Shown here piece by piece: positions 1-8,700 of a stretch of 64,000 nucleotides of DNA; position 1 is the first letter of the stretch; each line of letters begins with the position of its first letter. Source of the DNA: Pseudomonas sp. RIT-562. Its GTDB lineage: Bacteria; Pseudomonadota; Gammaproteobacteria; Pseudomonadales; Pseudomonadaceae. A program made the translations under genes and the position numbers. The stretch is from contig NZ_JAPJIV010000025.1 of the NCBI RefSeq assembly GCF_026241895.1, positions 43,218-107,217 of the forward strand, read 5' to 3'. The notes under the pieces are model-generated. The model was not told the DNA's origin. It made no database searches and was given only the letters and a program-made list of their open reading frames with translations.

Positions 1-839
1 GCCAGATCGGCCTGCAGGCGCTTCATCAGCGGCAACGCCAAGGCACCGACCATGCGCGAGGCAACATTCTTTTTGAACAACGCTTCGATACGCCCGGCAA
101 TCATGGTGGCCAGGCCTTCGCTGGACTTGAGCAGGATATTGCCGACAAAACCGTCGCAGACCACCACATCCGCTTCGCCGCGGTACAGGCCATCGCCTTC
201 GACAAAACCGATGTAGTTGATGCCCCGCGCCGCCTGCAGCAAGGTCGCAGCCAGCTTGACCTGCTGATTGCCCTTGATGTGTTCGGTGCCAATGTTCAAC
301 AACGCCACTCGCGGGCGGACGATGCCCAGCGTCTCGGCCGCCACCGACCCCATCACCGCAAACTGCAACAGGTGTTCGGCGCTGCAATCGACGTTGGCCC
401 CGAGATCGAGCAACTGGCAGTAGCCCTTCTGCGTCGGAATCGCCGCGACCATCGCTGGCCGGTCTATGCCCGGCAAGGTCTTGAGCACGAAACGCGACAA
501 CGCCATCAGCGCCCCGGTATTGCCGGCACTGACACAGGCCTGGACCTTGCCATCGCGTAACAGCTCGAGGGCCACACGCATCGACGAGTCCGGCTTGCCC
601 CGCAATGCCTGGGCAGGCTTCTCGTCCATGGTGATGATTTCGCTGGCGGGCACGATAGACAGGCGCGCGCGATCCGCAGCCGATTGGCCTGCGAGCAATT
701 CTTCAAGGAGAGTGGGTTGACCGACGAGGGTCAGGTGCAGCGAGGGCGTAGCATTCAGACAAGCGAGGCTGGCCTGAACAATGCTGCGGGGACCGAAGTC
801 CCCGCCCATTGCGTCAATCGCGATGACTTGAGCAGACAA
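1..839 (-). CDS. plsX: PlsX phosphate acyltransferase, 3' end outside window
   Basis: This is the first 279 codons of PlsX, which makes acyl-phosphate from acyl-ACP for phosphatidic acid synthesis; it is a peripheral membrane enzyme. The family N-terminus with AIDAMGGDFGP is at residues 7-17, followed by clear PlsX sequence (NIGTEHIKGN, CDGFVGNILLKS). The family is usually about 330-340 residues, so roughly 55 C-terminal residues lie beyond base 1. The start is taken as TTG at 839 because the family N-terminus begins there and no ATG lies upstream in frame before rpmF; the first ATG would remove ten conserved residues. It is the last visible gene of the yceD-rpmF-plsX operon, four bases below rpmF, so translation is probably coupled to rpmF. 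Confidence 0.95.
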   Translation of the reverse strand, partial: MSAQVIAIDAMGGDFGPRSIVQASLACLNATPSLHLTLVGQPTLLEELLAGQSAADRARLSIVPASEIITMDEKPAQALRGKPDSSMRVALELLRDGKVQACVSAGNTGALMALSRFVLKTLPGIDRPAMVAAIPTQKGYCQLLDLGANVDCSAEHLLQFAVMGSVAAETLGIVRPRVALLNIGTEHIKGNQQVKLAATLLQAARGINYIGFVEGDGLYRGEADVVVCDGFVGNILLKSSEGLATMIAGRIEALFKKNVASRMVGALALPLMKRLQADL

Positions 840-843
840 GTGA

Positions 844-1026
844 TTACTCGTCAGCGCCCTTGTCGATCACTTTACGGCCACGGTATACGCCTTCTGGCGA
901 TACGTGGTGACGCAGGTGAATTTCACCGGTGGTTTTTTCTACAGACAGAGTGCTTGCCGTCAGGGCGTCGTGCGAACGACGCATGTCACGGGCAGAGCGG
1001 GATTTTTTGTTCTGCTGAACAGCCAT
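844..1026 (-). CDS. rpmF: 50S ribosomal protein L32
   Basis: L32 is a 60-residue protein of the large ribosomal subunit. The N-terminus MAVQQNKKSRSARDMRRSHD is typical. The protein has no cysteine, so it is the zinc-free form of L32, without the CxxC pairs that other bacteria carry. An AGGAG Shine-Dalgarno lies ten bases before the ATG. It sits between yceD (13-base gap) and plsX (4-base gap), the usual gammaproteobacterial order that links ribosome and phospholipid synthesis. Confidence 0.98.
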   Translation of the reverse strand: MAVQQNKKSRSARDMRRSHDALTASTLSVEKTTGEIHLRHHVSPEGVYRGRKVIDKGADE

Positions 1027-1039
1027 AATTGATTAACTC

Positions 1040-1567
1040 CTAAACGTTTGGGTCACGCTTTAACTGCGCCAATACACTGAACGGGTTGGACCGCGTTACC
1101 TCGTCCTCGCTCGGTTCGGGCTCATCGAGACCCGCCGGCTGCTGGCATTCTTCCGGATGATGAGCAGGCACAATGGGCAAGGCGAGCAGAAGCTCCTCCT
1201 CGATCAGTGACTGCAGATCCAATGGATCTTCGCCCAGTTCCAGCACGTCATAACCTTTCGGCAACGACTGGGTATTCGCACCCTCCTTCACCACAGCATA
1301 ACTGCATTCGCTATGGATCGGCAGGGTGACCAGCTCAAGACAACGCTGGCAAACCATTTTGACTTCGGTGTCGATAAAGCTGTGGATTACCACAGACTTA
1401 CGTTCATCTCGTTCAAAAACGAATTTCGCCTGCACCGTACCGACAGTGTCGGAAAGCGGGTCGCAGAGTCTCTCCAAATCGGCCAGCAGCAGTTCACCTT
1501 GAAGGGTGGTGCCACGGTCAGCCAATTTGCGCGGGTCAACGTGAGGTGGAATCGGGTCATTCAACAT
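1040..1567 (-). CDS. yceD: YceD family (DUF177) protein
   Basis: This 175-residue DUF177 protein is of the family found directly upstream of rpmF in most bacteria; family members have been linked to 23S rRNA maturation or accumulation, but the molecular activity is not settled. Visible features are a CQRC pair (C73, C76), an acidic stretch around residues 112-155 and a conserved C-terminal NPFSVLAQLK. I chose the ATG at 1567 (MLNDPIPPHV) rather than the one at 1591, because a strong promoter -10 element lies at 1577-1582, so the upstream codons would not be transcribed from it. It is the first gene of the yceD-rpmF-plsX operon. Confidence 0.93.
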   Translation of the reverse strand: MLNDPIPPHVDPRKLADRGTTLQGELLLADLERLCDPLSDTVGTVQAKFVFERDERKSVVIHSFIDTEVKMVCQRCLELVTLPIHSECSYAVVKEGANTQSLPKGYDVLELGEDPLDLQSLIEEELLLALPIVPAHHPEECQQPAGLDEPEPSEDEVTRSNPFSVLAQLKRDPNV

Positions 1568-1576
1568 AGGCGCAGC

Positions 1577-1604
1577 ATTATAGGGATGCACCCAGCCATG
1601 TCAA
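1577..1604 (-). promoter_or_regulatory. Consensus sigma70 promoter of yceD-rpmF-plsX
   Basis: On the minus strand TTGACA (1604-1599) and TATAAT (1582-1577) are both perfect matches, separated by 16 bases. A start of transcription 6-7 bases below the -10 falls near 1570, only about three bases before the yceD ATG at 1567, so the message would be nearly leaderless. Confidence 0.8.
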
Positions 1605-1672
1605 AGGAAATTCAGCCCTGTGCGTCACTTGGAAGCCTCGCTAGAATTCGCGACTGACTTCTGGAGTTGCGC

Positions 1673-2251
1673 ATGCTGCCTTTATTACTCGCTTCAAGCT
1701 CGGTTTATCGCCGGGAATTGCTGGCCCGCCTGCAGTTGCCGTTCGTCTGCAGCTCGCCGGATATCGATGAAAGTCATCACCCGCAAGAGTCCGCGACGGA
1801 CCTGGTCAAACGCCTGGCCAGGGAAAAAGCCCAGGCGCTGGCTGGCACTTTTCCCGACCACCTGATCATCGGCTCCGATCAGGTCGCGGTACTCGGCGAG
1901 CGCATCATCGGCAAACCGCACACGTTCGAGAAGGCACGGGATCAATTGCTCGCTGCCAGCGGCGCCAGCGTGACCTTCCTGACGGGCCTGGCCCTGCTCA
2001 ACAGCCAGACCGGGCATTGCCAGGTCGACTGCGTGCCGTTCACGGTGCATATGCGCACCCTCGACCAGGCGAGCATCGAGCGCTACCTGCACGCAGAGCA
2101 GCCTTACGACTGCGCAGGCAGCTTCAAAGCCGAGGGATTGGGGGTGAGCCTGTTTCAAAGCACGCAAGGCCCTGACGCCACCAGCCTGGTGGGCCTGCCG
2201 CTGATTCGGCTGGTGGACATGTTGCTGGCGGAAGGAATACAGATCCCCTGA
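1673..2251 (+). CDS. Maf/YceF-like nucleotide pyrophosphatase
   Basis: This 192-residue Maf-family pyrophosphatase hydrolyses non-canonical or modified nucleoside triphosphates (the YceF branch prefers m7GTP). The signature LASSSVYRREL is at residues 7-17, SDQV at 68-71 and GSFKAEGLG at 149-157. The ATG at 1673 is preferred over an in-frame TTG at 1667 because it matches family starts and has CTGGAG just upstream. It is transcribed divergently from yceD-rpmF-plsX and converges on sppA, with a long inverted repeat in between. The position next to yceD supports the YceF rather than the YhdE branch; that assignment is inference. Confidence 0.92.
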   Translation: MLPLLLASSSVYRRELLARLQLPFVCSSPDIDESHHPQESATDLVKRLAREKAQALAGTFPDHLIIGSDQVAVLGERIIGKPHTFEKARDQLLAASGASVTFLTGLALLNSQTGHCQVDCVPFTVHMRTLDQASIERYLHAEQPYDCAGSFKAEGLGVSLFQSTQGPDATSLVGLPLIRLVDMLLAEGIQIP

Positions 2252-2261
2252 ACACCACATC

Positions 2262-2396
2262 CCGTAGCAGCTGGCGAAGCCTGCGTTCGAGTGCGTAGCG
2301 CTCGCAAATCCGGATTCCGCTACCCGGCTGAATGGTCGCGACGCATGACCTGGCGAGCGCTGCGCACTCGAACGCAGGCTTCGCCAGCTGCTACGG
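2262..2396. repeat. Long inverted repeat (44-bp arms), REP-like, between maf and sppA
   Basis: Arms 2262-2305 and 2353-2396 pair over 44 bases with one G-T step (2296/2362); the loop is 47 bases. The arm contains CTGGCGAAGCCTGCGTTCGA, the kind of dispersed hairpin repeat common between convergent Pseudomonas genes. It lies between the ends of maf (+) and sppA (-), so it may end or protect both transcripts. Confidence 0.85.
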
Positions 2397-2412
2397 ACCG
2401 TATTTGCGGGGT

Positions 2413-3402
2413 TCAGCGCAACGACGGACCGTGGAAACCCATCCACATCGCCAATTGCTCAGCCACGCTGGCGCCCAGCTTCTTCGAGAAGCGGTCGAAG
2501 GTTGATTCCTGAACAGTGAAATCCACCAGCTCTTTCTCGCCGATGACATCGCGAGCCACAGAACTGGCACTGCCCAGACCATCGATCAACCCCAGCGGCA
2601 GCGCCTGCTCACCCGACCAGACCAACCCGGAGAACAGCTCCGGGTGCTCCTTGTCTTTCAGGCGATCGCCACGCCCCTTCTTCACGCTATTGATAAATTG
2701 CTGATGAGTGGTATCAAGCACGCCCTGCCAGAACTGAGTCTCCTCAGGTTTCTGCGGCTGGAACGGATCGAGGAACGCTTTGTGCTCGCCAGAGGTGTAG
2801 GTACGACGCTCTACCCCCAGCTTCTCCATGGTGCCAACAAAACCGTAACCGGCCGCCGTAACCCCGATGGAGCCCACAAGACTGGCCTTGTCCGCGTAGA
2901 TCTGATCAGCAGCGCTGGCAATGTAGTACGCACCGGACGCGCCCAGGTCGGAGATGACCGCGTACAGCTTGGTGTCAGGGTGCAACGCGCGCAGGCGAAC
3001 AATCTCGTCGTACACATACCCCGACTGCACCGGACTGCCGCCCGGGCTATTGATCCGCAGGACCACGCCCTTGACCTTGTCATCCTCGAACGCAGCTCGC
3101 AGGGCACCGACTATGTTGTCGGCACTGGCCTGCTCTTTGTCGGCGATCACGCCTGTGACCTCGATCAGGGCCGTGTAGTTGGGGCTGCGACTGGCAGCTT
3201 TTTCCATATCCATCAGCGGCGTGAACAGCATCAATGCGCCAAACAGATATACAAAGGTCAACAGCTTGAAGAAAATCCCCCAGCGACGGGACCGGCGCTG
3301 CTCCTGCACACTGGCGAGCAAAGTCTTTTCCAGCAACTGCCAGCTTTTCTCGTCACCGCTCTGCGCATCCGCCTTGGCGGGTGCTTTCCATTCGTCGGTC
3401 AT
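2413..3402 (-). CDS. sppA: SppA-type signal peptide peptidase (S49 family)
   Basis: This is a 329-residue inner-membrane serine peptidase of the short SppA type, which degrades cleaved signal peptides. One membrane segment is at about residues 42-62, with the catalytic domain outside. NSPGGS is at 118-123. The nucleophile is predicted as S156 in GASGAYYIAS and the general base as K208 in SGEHKAF; the 52-residue spacing equals that of the Ser/Lys pair of Bacillus subtilis SppA (S147/K199). It follows the HAD phosphatase gene by 22 bases on the same strand, so rluC, the phosphatase and sppA probably form one operon ending at the inverted repeat below. Confidence 0.93.
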   Translation of the reverse strand: MTDEWKAPAKADAQSGDEKSWQLLEKTLLASVQEQRRSRRWGIFFKLLTFVYLFGALMLFTPLMDMEKAASRSPNYTALIEVTGVIADKEQASADNIVGALRAAFEDDKVKGVVLRINSPGGSPVQSGYVYDEIVRLRALHPDTKLYAVISDLGASGAYYIASAADQIYADKASLVGSIGVTAAGYGFVGTMEKLGVERRTYTSGEHKAFLDPFQPQKPEETQFWQGVLDTTHQQFINSVKKGRGDRLKDKEHPELFSGLVWSGEQALPLGLIDGLGSASSVARDVIGEKELVDFTVQESTFDRFSKKLGASVAEQLAMWMGFHGPSLR

Positions 3403-3424
3403 GCCGTCTACCCCAAAAAACCTG

Positions 3425-4087
3425 TTAAGCCCGCTGGTTCAGCCAGGCATGCAATTGTGAAAAACGATCAATCGCCAGGCGCGGCTCAAACAGCTTCAGC
3501 GCCTCGATCGATTGCGCGCCGTAGCTGACCGCCACCGAAGCCATACCGGCGTTGCGAGCCATCTGCAGGTCGAAAGACGAATCGCCCACCATCAGCGCCT
3601 GTTCCGGACGAACCTCGCAGTGAGCGAGGATCTGCTCCAGCATCAGAGGATGGGGCTTGCTGGCAGTTTCATCAGCCGCACGGGTGATGTCGAAATAGTT
3701 TTCCCAGCCATGGGCCTTGAGCACTCGATCCAGCCCGCGACGGGCCTTGCCGGTTGCCACGGCCAAATGATAACCCTCGGCGCGAAACGCCTCCATCGAC
3801 TCGAGCACACCCTCGAACAACGGCGACGGCACGGCCTCGGCGGCGATGTAGTGATCGGCGTAATACTCTCTGAATGCGATCAATTCGGCGTCGCTGATTT
3901 GCGGATACAAGGTGCGGATCGCCTCCGGCAAGCCCAGGCCAATGATGCCCTTGACGGCAAAATCATCGCGCAACTCGAAGCCGGAACGCTCGGAGGCCAC
4001 ATGCATGGCCTCGACGATCCGACCAATGGAATCGGCCAGCGTCCCGTCCCAATCAAAGATCAACAGCTTGCAATCAGAGGGGTGCAC
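3425..4087 (-). CDS. HAD-IA family phosphatase (Gph-like)
   Basis: This is a 220-residue haloacid-dehalogenase hydrolase. Motif I is FDWDGTLAD with the nucleophile D12 and D14, followed by a helical cap, a Lys in TASKPHP and the acidic motif MVGDSSFDLQMA. It resembles phosphoglycolate phosphatases, but the substrate cannot be read from sequence. The start is GTG at 4087, which overlaps the end of rluC by 14 bases; ribosomes finishing rluC probably reinitiate here. The same pair rluC-HAD is found together in other Pseudomonas (recalled PAO1 order), perhaps only for co-expression. Confidence 0.88.
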   Translation of the reverse strand: MHPSDCKLLIFDWDGTLADSIGRIVEAMHVASERSGFELRDDFAVKGIIGLGLPEAIRTLYPQISDAELIAFREYYADHYIAAEAVPSPLFEGVLESMEAFRAEGYHLAVATGKARRGLDRVLKAHGWENYFDITRAADETASKPHPLMLEQILAHCEVRPEQALMVGDSSFDLQMARNAGMASVAVSYGAQSIEALKLFEPRLAIDRFSQLHAWLNQRA

Positions 4088-5036
4088 TCAAGCGCTCCAC
4101 GGTCTTGGCCCACATTTCATCCACCGGCGCCTGCAACTTCAACTCACCACCATCCGGCAGCGGCACAGTCAGCATGTAGGCGTGGAGGAACAGGCGCTTG
4201 CCACCCAAATCGCGGATTTCCTTGCTGAAACCCTCGTCCCCGTATTTCGGGTCGCCAGCGATGCAGTGACCGGCGTGCAGGGTATGCACGCGGATCTGGT
4301 GGGTACGGCCGGTAATCGGCCGAGCCTCGACCATGGTCGCGAAGTCACCGAAGCGCCGTAGCACCTTGAACACGGTCACGGATTCCTTGCCCTCCTCCTC
4401 GTCGACCTCGACCATCCGTTCGCCGGAGCGCAGGTTGCTCTTGCCCAGCGACGCCCGGACCTGTTTGATCGAGGCAGCCCAGTTGCCGCGAACCAGCGCC
4501 ATGTAGCGCTTGTCCACGCCATCACCGCGCAAGGCCGTGTGCAAGTGACGCAGCATGCTGCGTTTCTTGGCGATCATCAGCAGGCCGGAGGTGTCGCGGT
4601 CCAGTCGGTGAACCAGCTCAAGCTCCTTGCAATCGGGGCGCAGCTGACGAAAGGCTTCGATCACGCCATAGGTCAGCCCGCTGCCGCCGTGAACCGCAAT
4701 GCCACAAGGCTTGTTGATCACGATCAGCGCCTTGTCCTCGAAAATAATCGAGGCTTCGAGGCGTTGCAGCAGGCCTTGTGCCAGCGGTACCGGCTCGTCG
4801 CGCTCAGGCACGCGTACCGGCGGCACGCGCACGATATCGCCCGCCTGCAGCTTGTATTCGGGCTTGATCCGACCTTTGTTCACCCGCACTTCGCCTTTAC
4901 GCAAAATGCGGTAGATCAAGGTCTTGGGCACGCCTTTGAGCCGAGCGAGAAGGAAGTTATCAATACGTTGGCCGGCATATTCCGGCGAGACCTCAAGCAG
5001 TTGTACGCTTGGAGTCGAGGGGGCAGTAGTCGTCAT
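4074..5036 (-). CDS. rluC: 23S rRNA pseudouridine synthase RluC
   Basis: This 320-residue enzyme isomerises uridines 955, 2504 and 2580 (E. coli numbering) of 23S rRNA. An S4 RNA-binding domain covers about residues 21-80. The catalytic motif HRLDRDTSG is at 143-151 with D146 as the predicted nucleophile; NKPCGIAVHGG precedes it and GRTHQIRVH follows. The start at 5036 is the only good ATG and lies about 50 bases from the rne promoter. It is divergent from rne, the same arrangement as in E. coli and P. aeruginosa, placing an rRNA modification gene back to back with the main RNA-decay gene. Confidence 0.96.
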   Translation of the reverse strand: MTTTAPSTPSVQLLEVSPEYAGQRIDNFLLARLKGVPKTLIYRILRKGEVRVNKGRIKPEYKLQAGDIVRVPPVRVPERDEPVPLAQGLLQRLEASIIFEDKALIVINKPCGIAVHGGSGLTYGVIEAFRQLRPDCKELELVHRLDRDTSGLLMIAKKRSMLRHLHTALRGDGVDKRYMALVRGNWAASIKQVRASLGKSNLRSGERMVEVDEEEGKESVTVFKVLRRFGDFATMVEARPITGRTHQIRVHTLHAGHCIAGDPKYGDEGFSKEIRDLGGKRLFLHAYMLTVPLPDGGELKLQAPVDEMWAKTVERLSAPL

Positions 5037-5065
5037 GCCGGAGATGATATCAATTTTTTATGGAA

Positions 5066-5094
5066 TTGAAGCACTTAATCATTACTGCTATAGT
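5066..5094 (+). promoter_or_regulatory. Candidate sigma70 promoter of rne
   Basis: TTGAAG (5066-5071) and TATAGT (5089-5094) are spaced by 17 bases, matching sigma70 at nine of twelve positions. It is the best promoter between rluC and rne and puts the transcript start near 5101. Confidence 0.6.
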
Positions 5095-5738
5095 CGCGAA
5101 CGCCGCCAAAAGCGGCCTGGACAGCGGACCAACGGTCAAAAACCGGCCCTGACCAATGCAATTCACCAGGACGCGAGGCCGTCCTACGGGGCTTTCGCTA
5201 CGTAACGGTGGAGTTTGCAGGTGTAACGAGCGCAGGTGACATGAGGCCTGAATCAAGCCGCAGAGCAGAGTTTTGACTCTCCTTGCGAGCCAATATTCAC
5301 GGCCAGTTCACAAAGTGCAGTCAGCTGCGAATGACCCCGAGCGAAGGTTTCGGAAACATCGCCTAAATTAGCCATGATGCGTGACCTCCCCTTTTGGAGC
5401 TCACGGTAAATGCCAACCCGCTGCGGATTCTGCGCGCGGCAGCACCCGAATTATCAGGGATACGTGTAGGGTGGAGATGCACAACCGCTGGACTGTGTAG
5501 CAATAGGCTTTTCCAAGACGCTTCATCTCGTCCACAGCCACTGGTTGATTCCTCCTCCTGACTGAGTGCTTAAGTAGCCACAGCAAGCAGGACGCGTACG
5601 TCGCGACACCGGCCCAATTGGCCGGGGTTCGCTAGACACTGGAGTGTCCAACCACACTCCTGACGCACCTGACACCGACCGTGAGAAGTCGTGTGTGCCG
5701 AACGCCGTTTCCGGCAGCCCGGAAACCGACGGTACTAC
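5095..5738 (+). promoter_or_regulatory. Long 5' leader of rne, probably autoregulatory
   Basis: About 640 bases separate the candidate promoter from the rne ATG and hold no convincing gene. Several short complementary stretches are visible, for example GCCGCCAAAAGCGGC at 5102-5116 and GTGTCCAACCACACTC near 5643-5658. In E. coli a long rne leader folds so that RNase E cleaves its own message and keeps its level constant; structured rne leaders are also reported from pseudomonads. The length and position support the same role here, but I could not fold it. Confidence 0.55.
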
Positions 5739-8700
5739 ATGAAAAGAATGCTGATTAACGCAACTCAACCCGAAGAGTTGCGTGTTGCACTGGTAGATGG
5801 CCAGCGCCTCTACGACCTGGACATCGAATCCGGTGCACGCGAGCAGAAGAAGGCCAACATCTATAAAGGCCGGATTACTCGCATCGAACCAAGCCTTGAG
5901 GCTGCCTTTGTCGATTTCGGCTCCGAGCGCCACGGCTTCCTGCCCCTCAAAGAAATCTCCCGCGAATACTTCAAGAAAGCCCCCGAAGGCCGCGTCAACA
6001 TCAAGGACGTCCTGAGCGAAGGCCAGGAAGTCATCGTTCAGGTCGAAAAAGAAGAACGTGGCAACAAGGGCGCCGCCCTGACCACCTTCATCAGCCTGGC
6101 CGGTCGTTACCTGGTGCTGATGCCGAACAACCCGCGTGCCGGCGGTATCTCCCGTCGCATCGAAGGTGAAGAGCGCAACGAACTGCGTGAAGCCCTGAAC
6201 GGTCTGGTTGCCCCGGCCGACATGGGTCTGATCGTGCGCACTGCCGGCCTGGGCCGCAGCAGCGAAGAAATGCAGTGGGACCTCGACTACCTGCTGCAAC
6301 TCTGGACCGCCATCAAAGAAGCCTCGCTGGATCGCTCCGCGCCATTCCTGATCTACCAGGAAAGCAACGTGATCATCCGCGCCATCCGCGATTACCTGCG
6401 CCAGGACATCGGCGAAGTGCTGATCGACAGCGTTGAAGCCCAGGACGAAGCCCTGACTTTCATCCGCCAGGTGATGCCGCAGTACGCCAGCAAGATCAAG
6501 CTGTACGAAGACAGCGTTCCGCTGTTCAACCGTTTCCAGATCGAAAGCCAGATCGAGACCGCCTTCCAGCGCGTCGTTGAACTGCCTTCCGGCGGCTCCA
6601 TCGTTATCGATCCGACCGAAGCCCTGGTGTCCATCGACATCAACTCGGCGCGCGCTACCAAAGGCAGCGACATCGAAGAAACCGCCCTGCAGACCAACCT
6701 TGAAGCCGCCGAAGAAATCGCCCGTCAGTTGCGCTTGCGCGACATCGGCGGCCTGATCGTCATCGACTTCATCGACATGACCCCTGCCAAGAACCAGCGC
6801 GCCGTGGAAGAGAAAGTCCGCGAATGCCTGGAAGCCGACCGCGCTCGCGTGCAAGTCGGTCGCATCTCGCGCTTCGGCCTGCTGGAAATGTCCCGTCAGC
6901 GCCTGCGTCCATCCCTGGGCGAAAGCAGCGGCATCGTTTGCCCGCGTTGCAACGGCACCGGCATCATCCGTGACGTGGAATCGCTGTCCCTGGCGATCCT
7001 GCGCCTGATCGAAGAAGAAGCCCTGAAAGACCGCACTGCCGAAGTTCGTGCACAAGTGCCGATCCCGGTCGCAGCGTTCCTGCTCAACGAAAAACGCAAC
7101 TCGATCACCAAGATCGAACTGCGCACCCGTGCCCGCATCGTCATTCTGCCGAACGATCACCTCGAAACTCCGCACTTCGAAGTGCAGCGTCTGCGCGATG
7201 ATAGCCCGGAAGCTGCGGTCGGCCAGTCCAGCTACGAAATCGCTGCTGCCGCTGCCGAAGTCGAAGAAGTCCAGCCAGCTGCTGCGACCCGCACCCTGGT
7301 TCGCCAGGAAGCCGCGGTCAAGACTGCCCCGGCCCGCGCCAACGCCCCGGTGCCTGCCGAAGTCGTCGCTGCCGCGCCTGTGGCTGCACCGGCCGCCGTG
7401 CCAGAGCCAAGCCTGTTCAAAGGCCTGGTGAAGTCGCTGGTCAGCCTGTTTGCAACCAAGGAAGAGCCAGCCGCTCCGGTTGTGGTTGAGAAGCCTGCAA
7501 CCACCGAGCGCCCTGCGCGTAACGAAGAGCGTCGCAACGGTCGCCAGCAAAGCCGCAACCGTAACGGTCGCCGCGATGAAGAGCGCAAGCCTCGTGAAGA
7601 ACGTGCACCGCGTGAAGAGCGCGCGCCACGGGAAGCTCGTGAACCACGCGAAGCTCGTGAAGAAACTCCAGCGGTTGCGCGTGAAGAACGTGCTCCACGT
7701 GAAGAGCGTGCACCGCGCGCCCCGCGTGAAGAACGTGCTCCGCGCGCTCCTCGTGAAGATCGCAAGCCTCGTGGCGAGCGTGAAGAGCGTGTGCGCGAAT
7801 TGCGCGAGCCTCTGGACGCTGTTGCTCCAGCTGCCGCCGCTGTCGCTACCGCTGAAGAGCGTCCAGCTCGCCAGCCACGCGAAGAACGCGCTCCACGCCC
7901 ACCGCGTGAAGAACGTCAGCCACGTGCCGAGCAAGCTGTTGCTGCCGTAGCCGAAGAAGAGCTGCTGTCCAACGAAGAGCAACTGCAGGAAGACGGACAG
8001 GAAGGCGCCGAAGGCGATCGCCCACGTCGTCGCTCCCGTGGCCAGCGTCGTCGCAGCAACCGTCGCGAGCGTCAACGTGACGCAAACGGCAATGTGATCG
8101 AAGGTTCGGAAGAGTCCGATTCCGCTGAAGGCGAAGTAGCTACCACTACCGAAGCGCCGAGCACCGCCGACCTGGCCGCCGGCCTGGCTGTTACCGCAGC
8201 CGTAGCCAGCAGCGTTATAAGCGCTCCAGCTGAAGCACAGGCCAACGAGCAAGCCGAACGCGCTACTGCCGCTACCCTGGACACCACTCCAGTCGAAGCG
8301 CCAGTGGTTGAAGCGACCTCGCCTGTGGAAGCCACCGCTTCGCCGGAAATCGAAATCGCGCCGGTTCGTGAAGTGCAGCCTGAAGTCGAAGTGGCACCGC
8401 AACCTGCGGTCGTCGTCGAGGCTCCAGCGGTGATTGCAGAGCCAGCCGCCGAGACAGTCACTGAAACCGTGACTGAAACGATTCGTGAAGTTCGCGAAGA
8501 GCAAACCGCTTTCAACTGGGTTGCCGAACCCGCTGTCGTCGAAGCTCCAGCCCCGGTAGCAGAAACTCCGGTTTACCAGCCAGAGCCTGAGCCAGTCGCT
8601 GCGCCAGAGCCAGCTCCAGTGGTAGAAGCGCCGATTGAAGCGCCGGTTGTAGCCGAAGTGGCTGCACCTGTAGCCGAAGCCGCGCCAGCCAGCGCCCTGA

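Noticed and set aside
7575..7920. Repeats in rne taken as a CRISPR-like array
   Set aside because: Units are codon-phased, imperfect and lack unique spacers of even length; they encode protein.
5523..8504. A 993-codon open frame antisense to rne
   Set aside because: It is the mirror of the repetitive, GC-rich rne gene; its residues (Phe/Asp/Arg-rich runs) match no protein and it has no SD or promoter.
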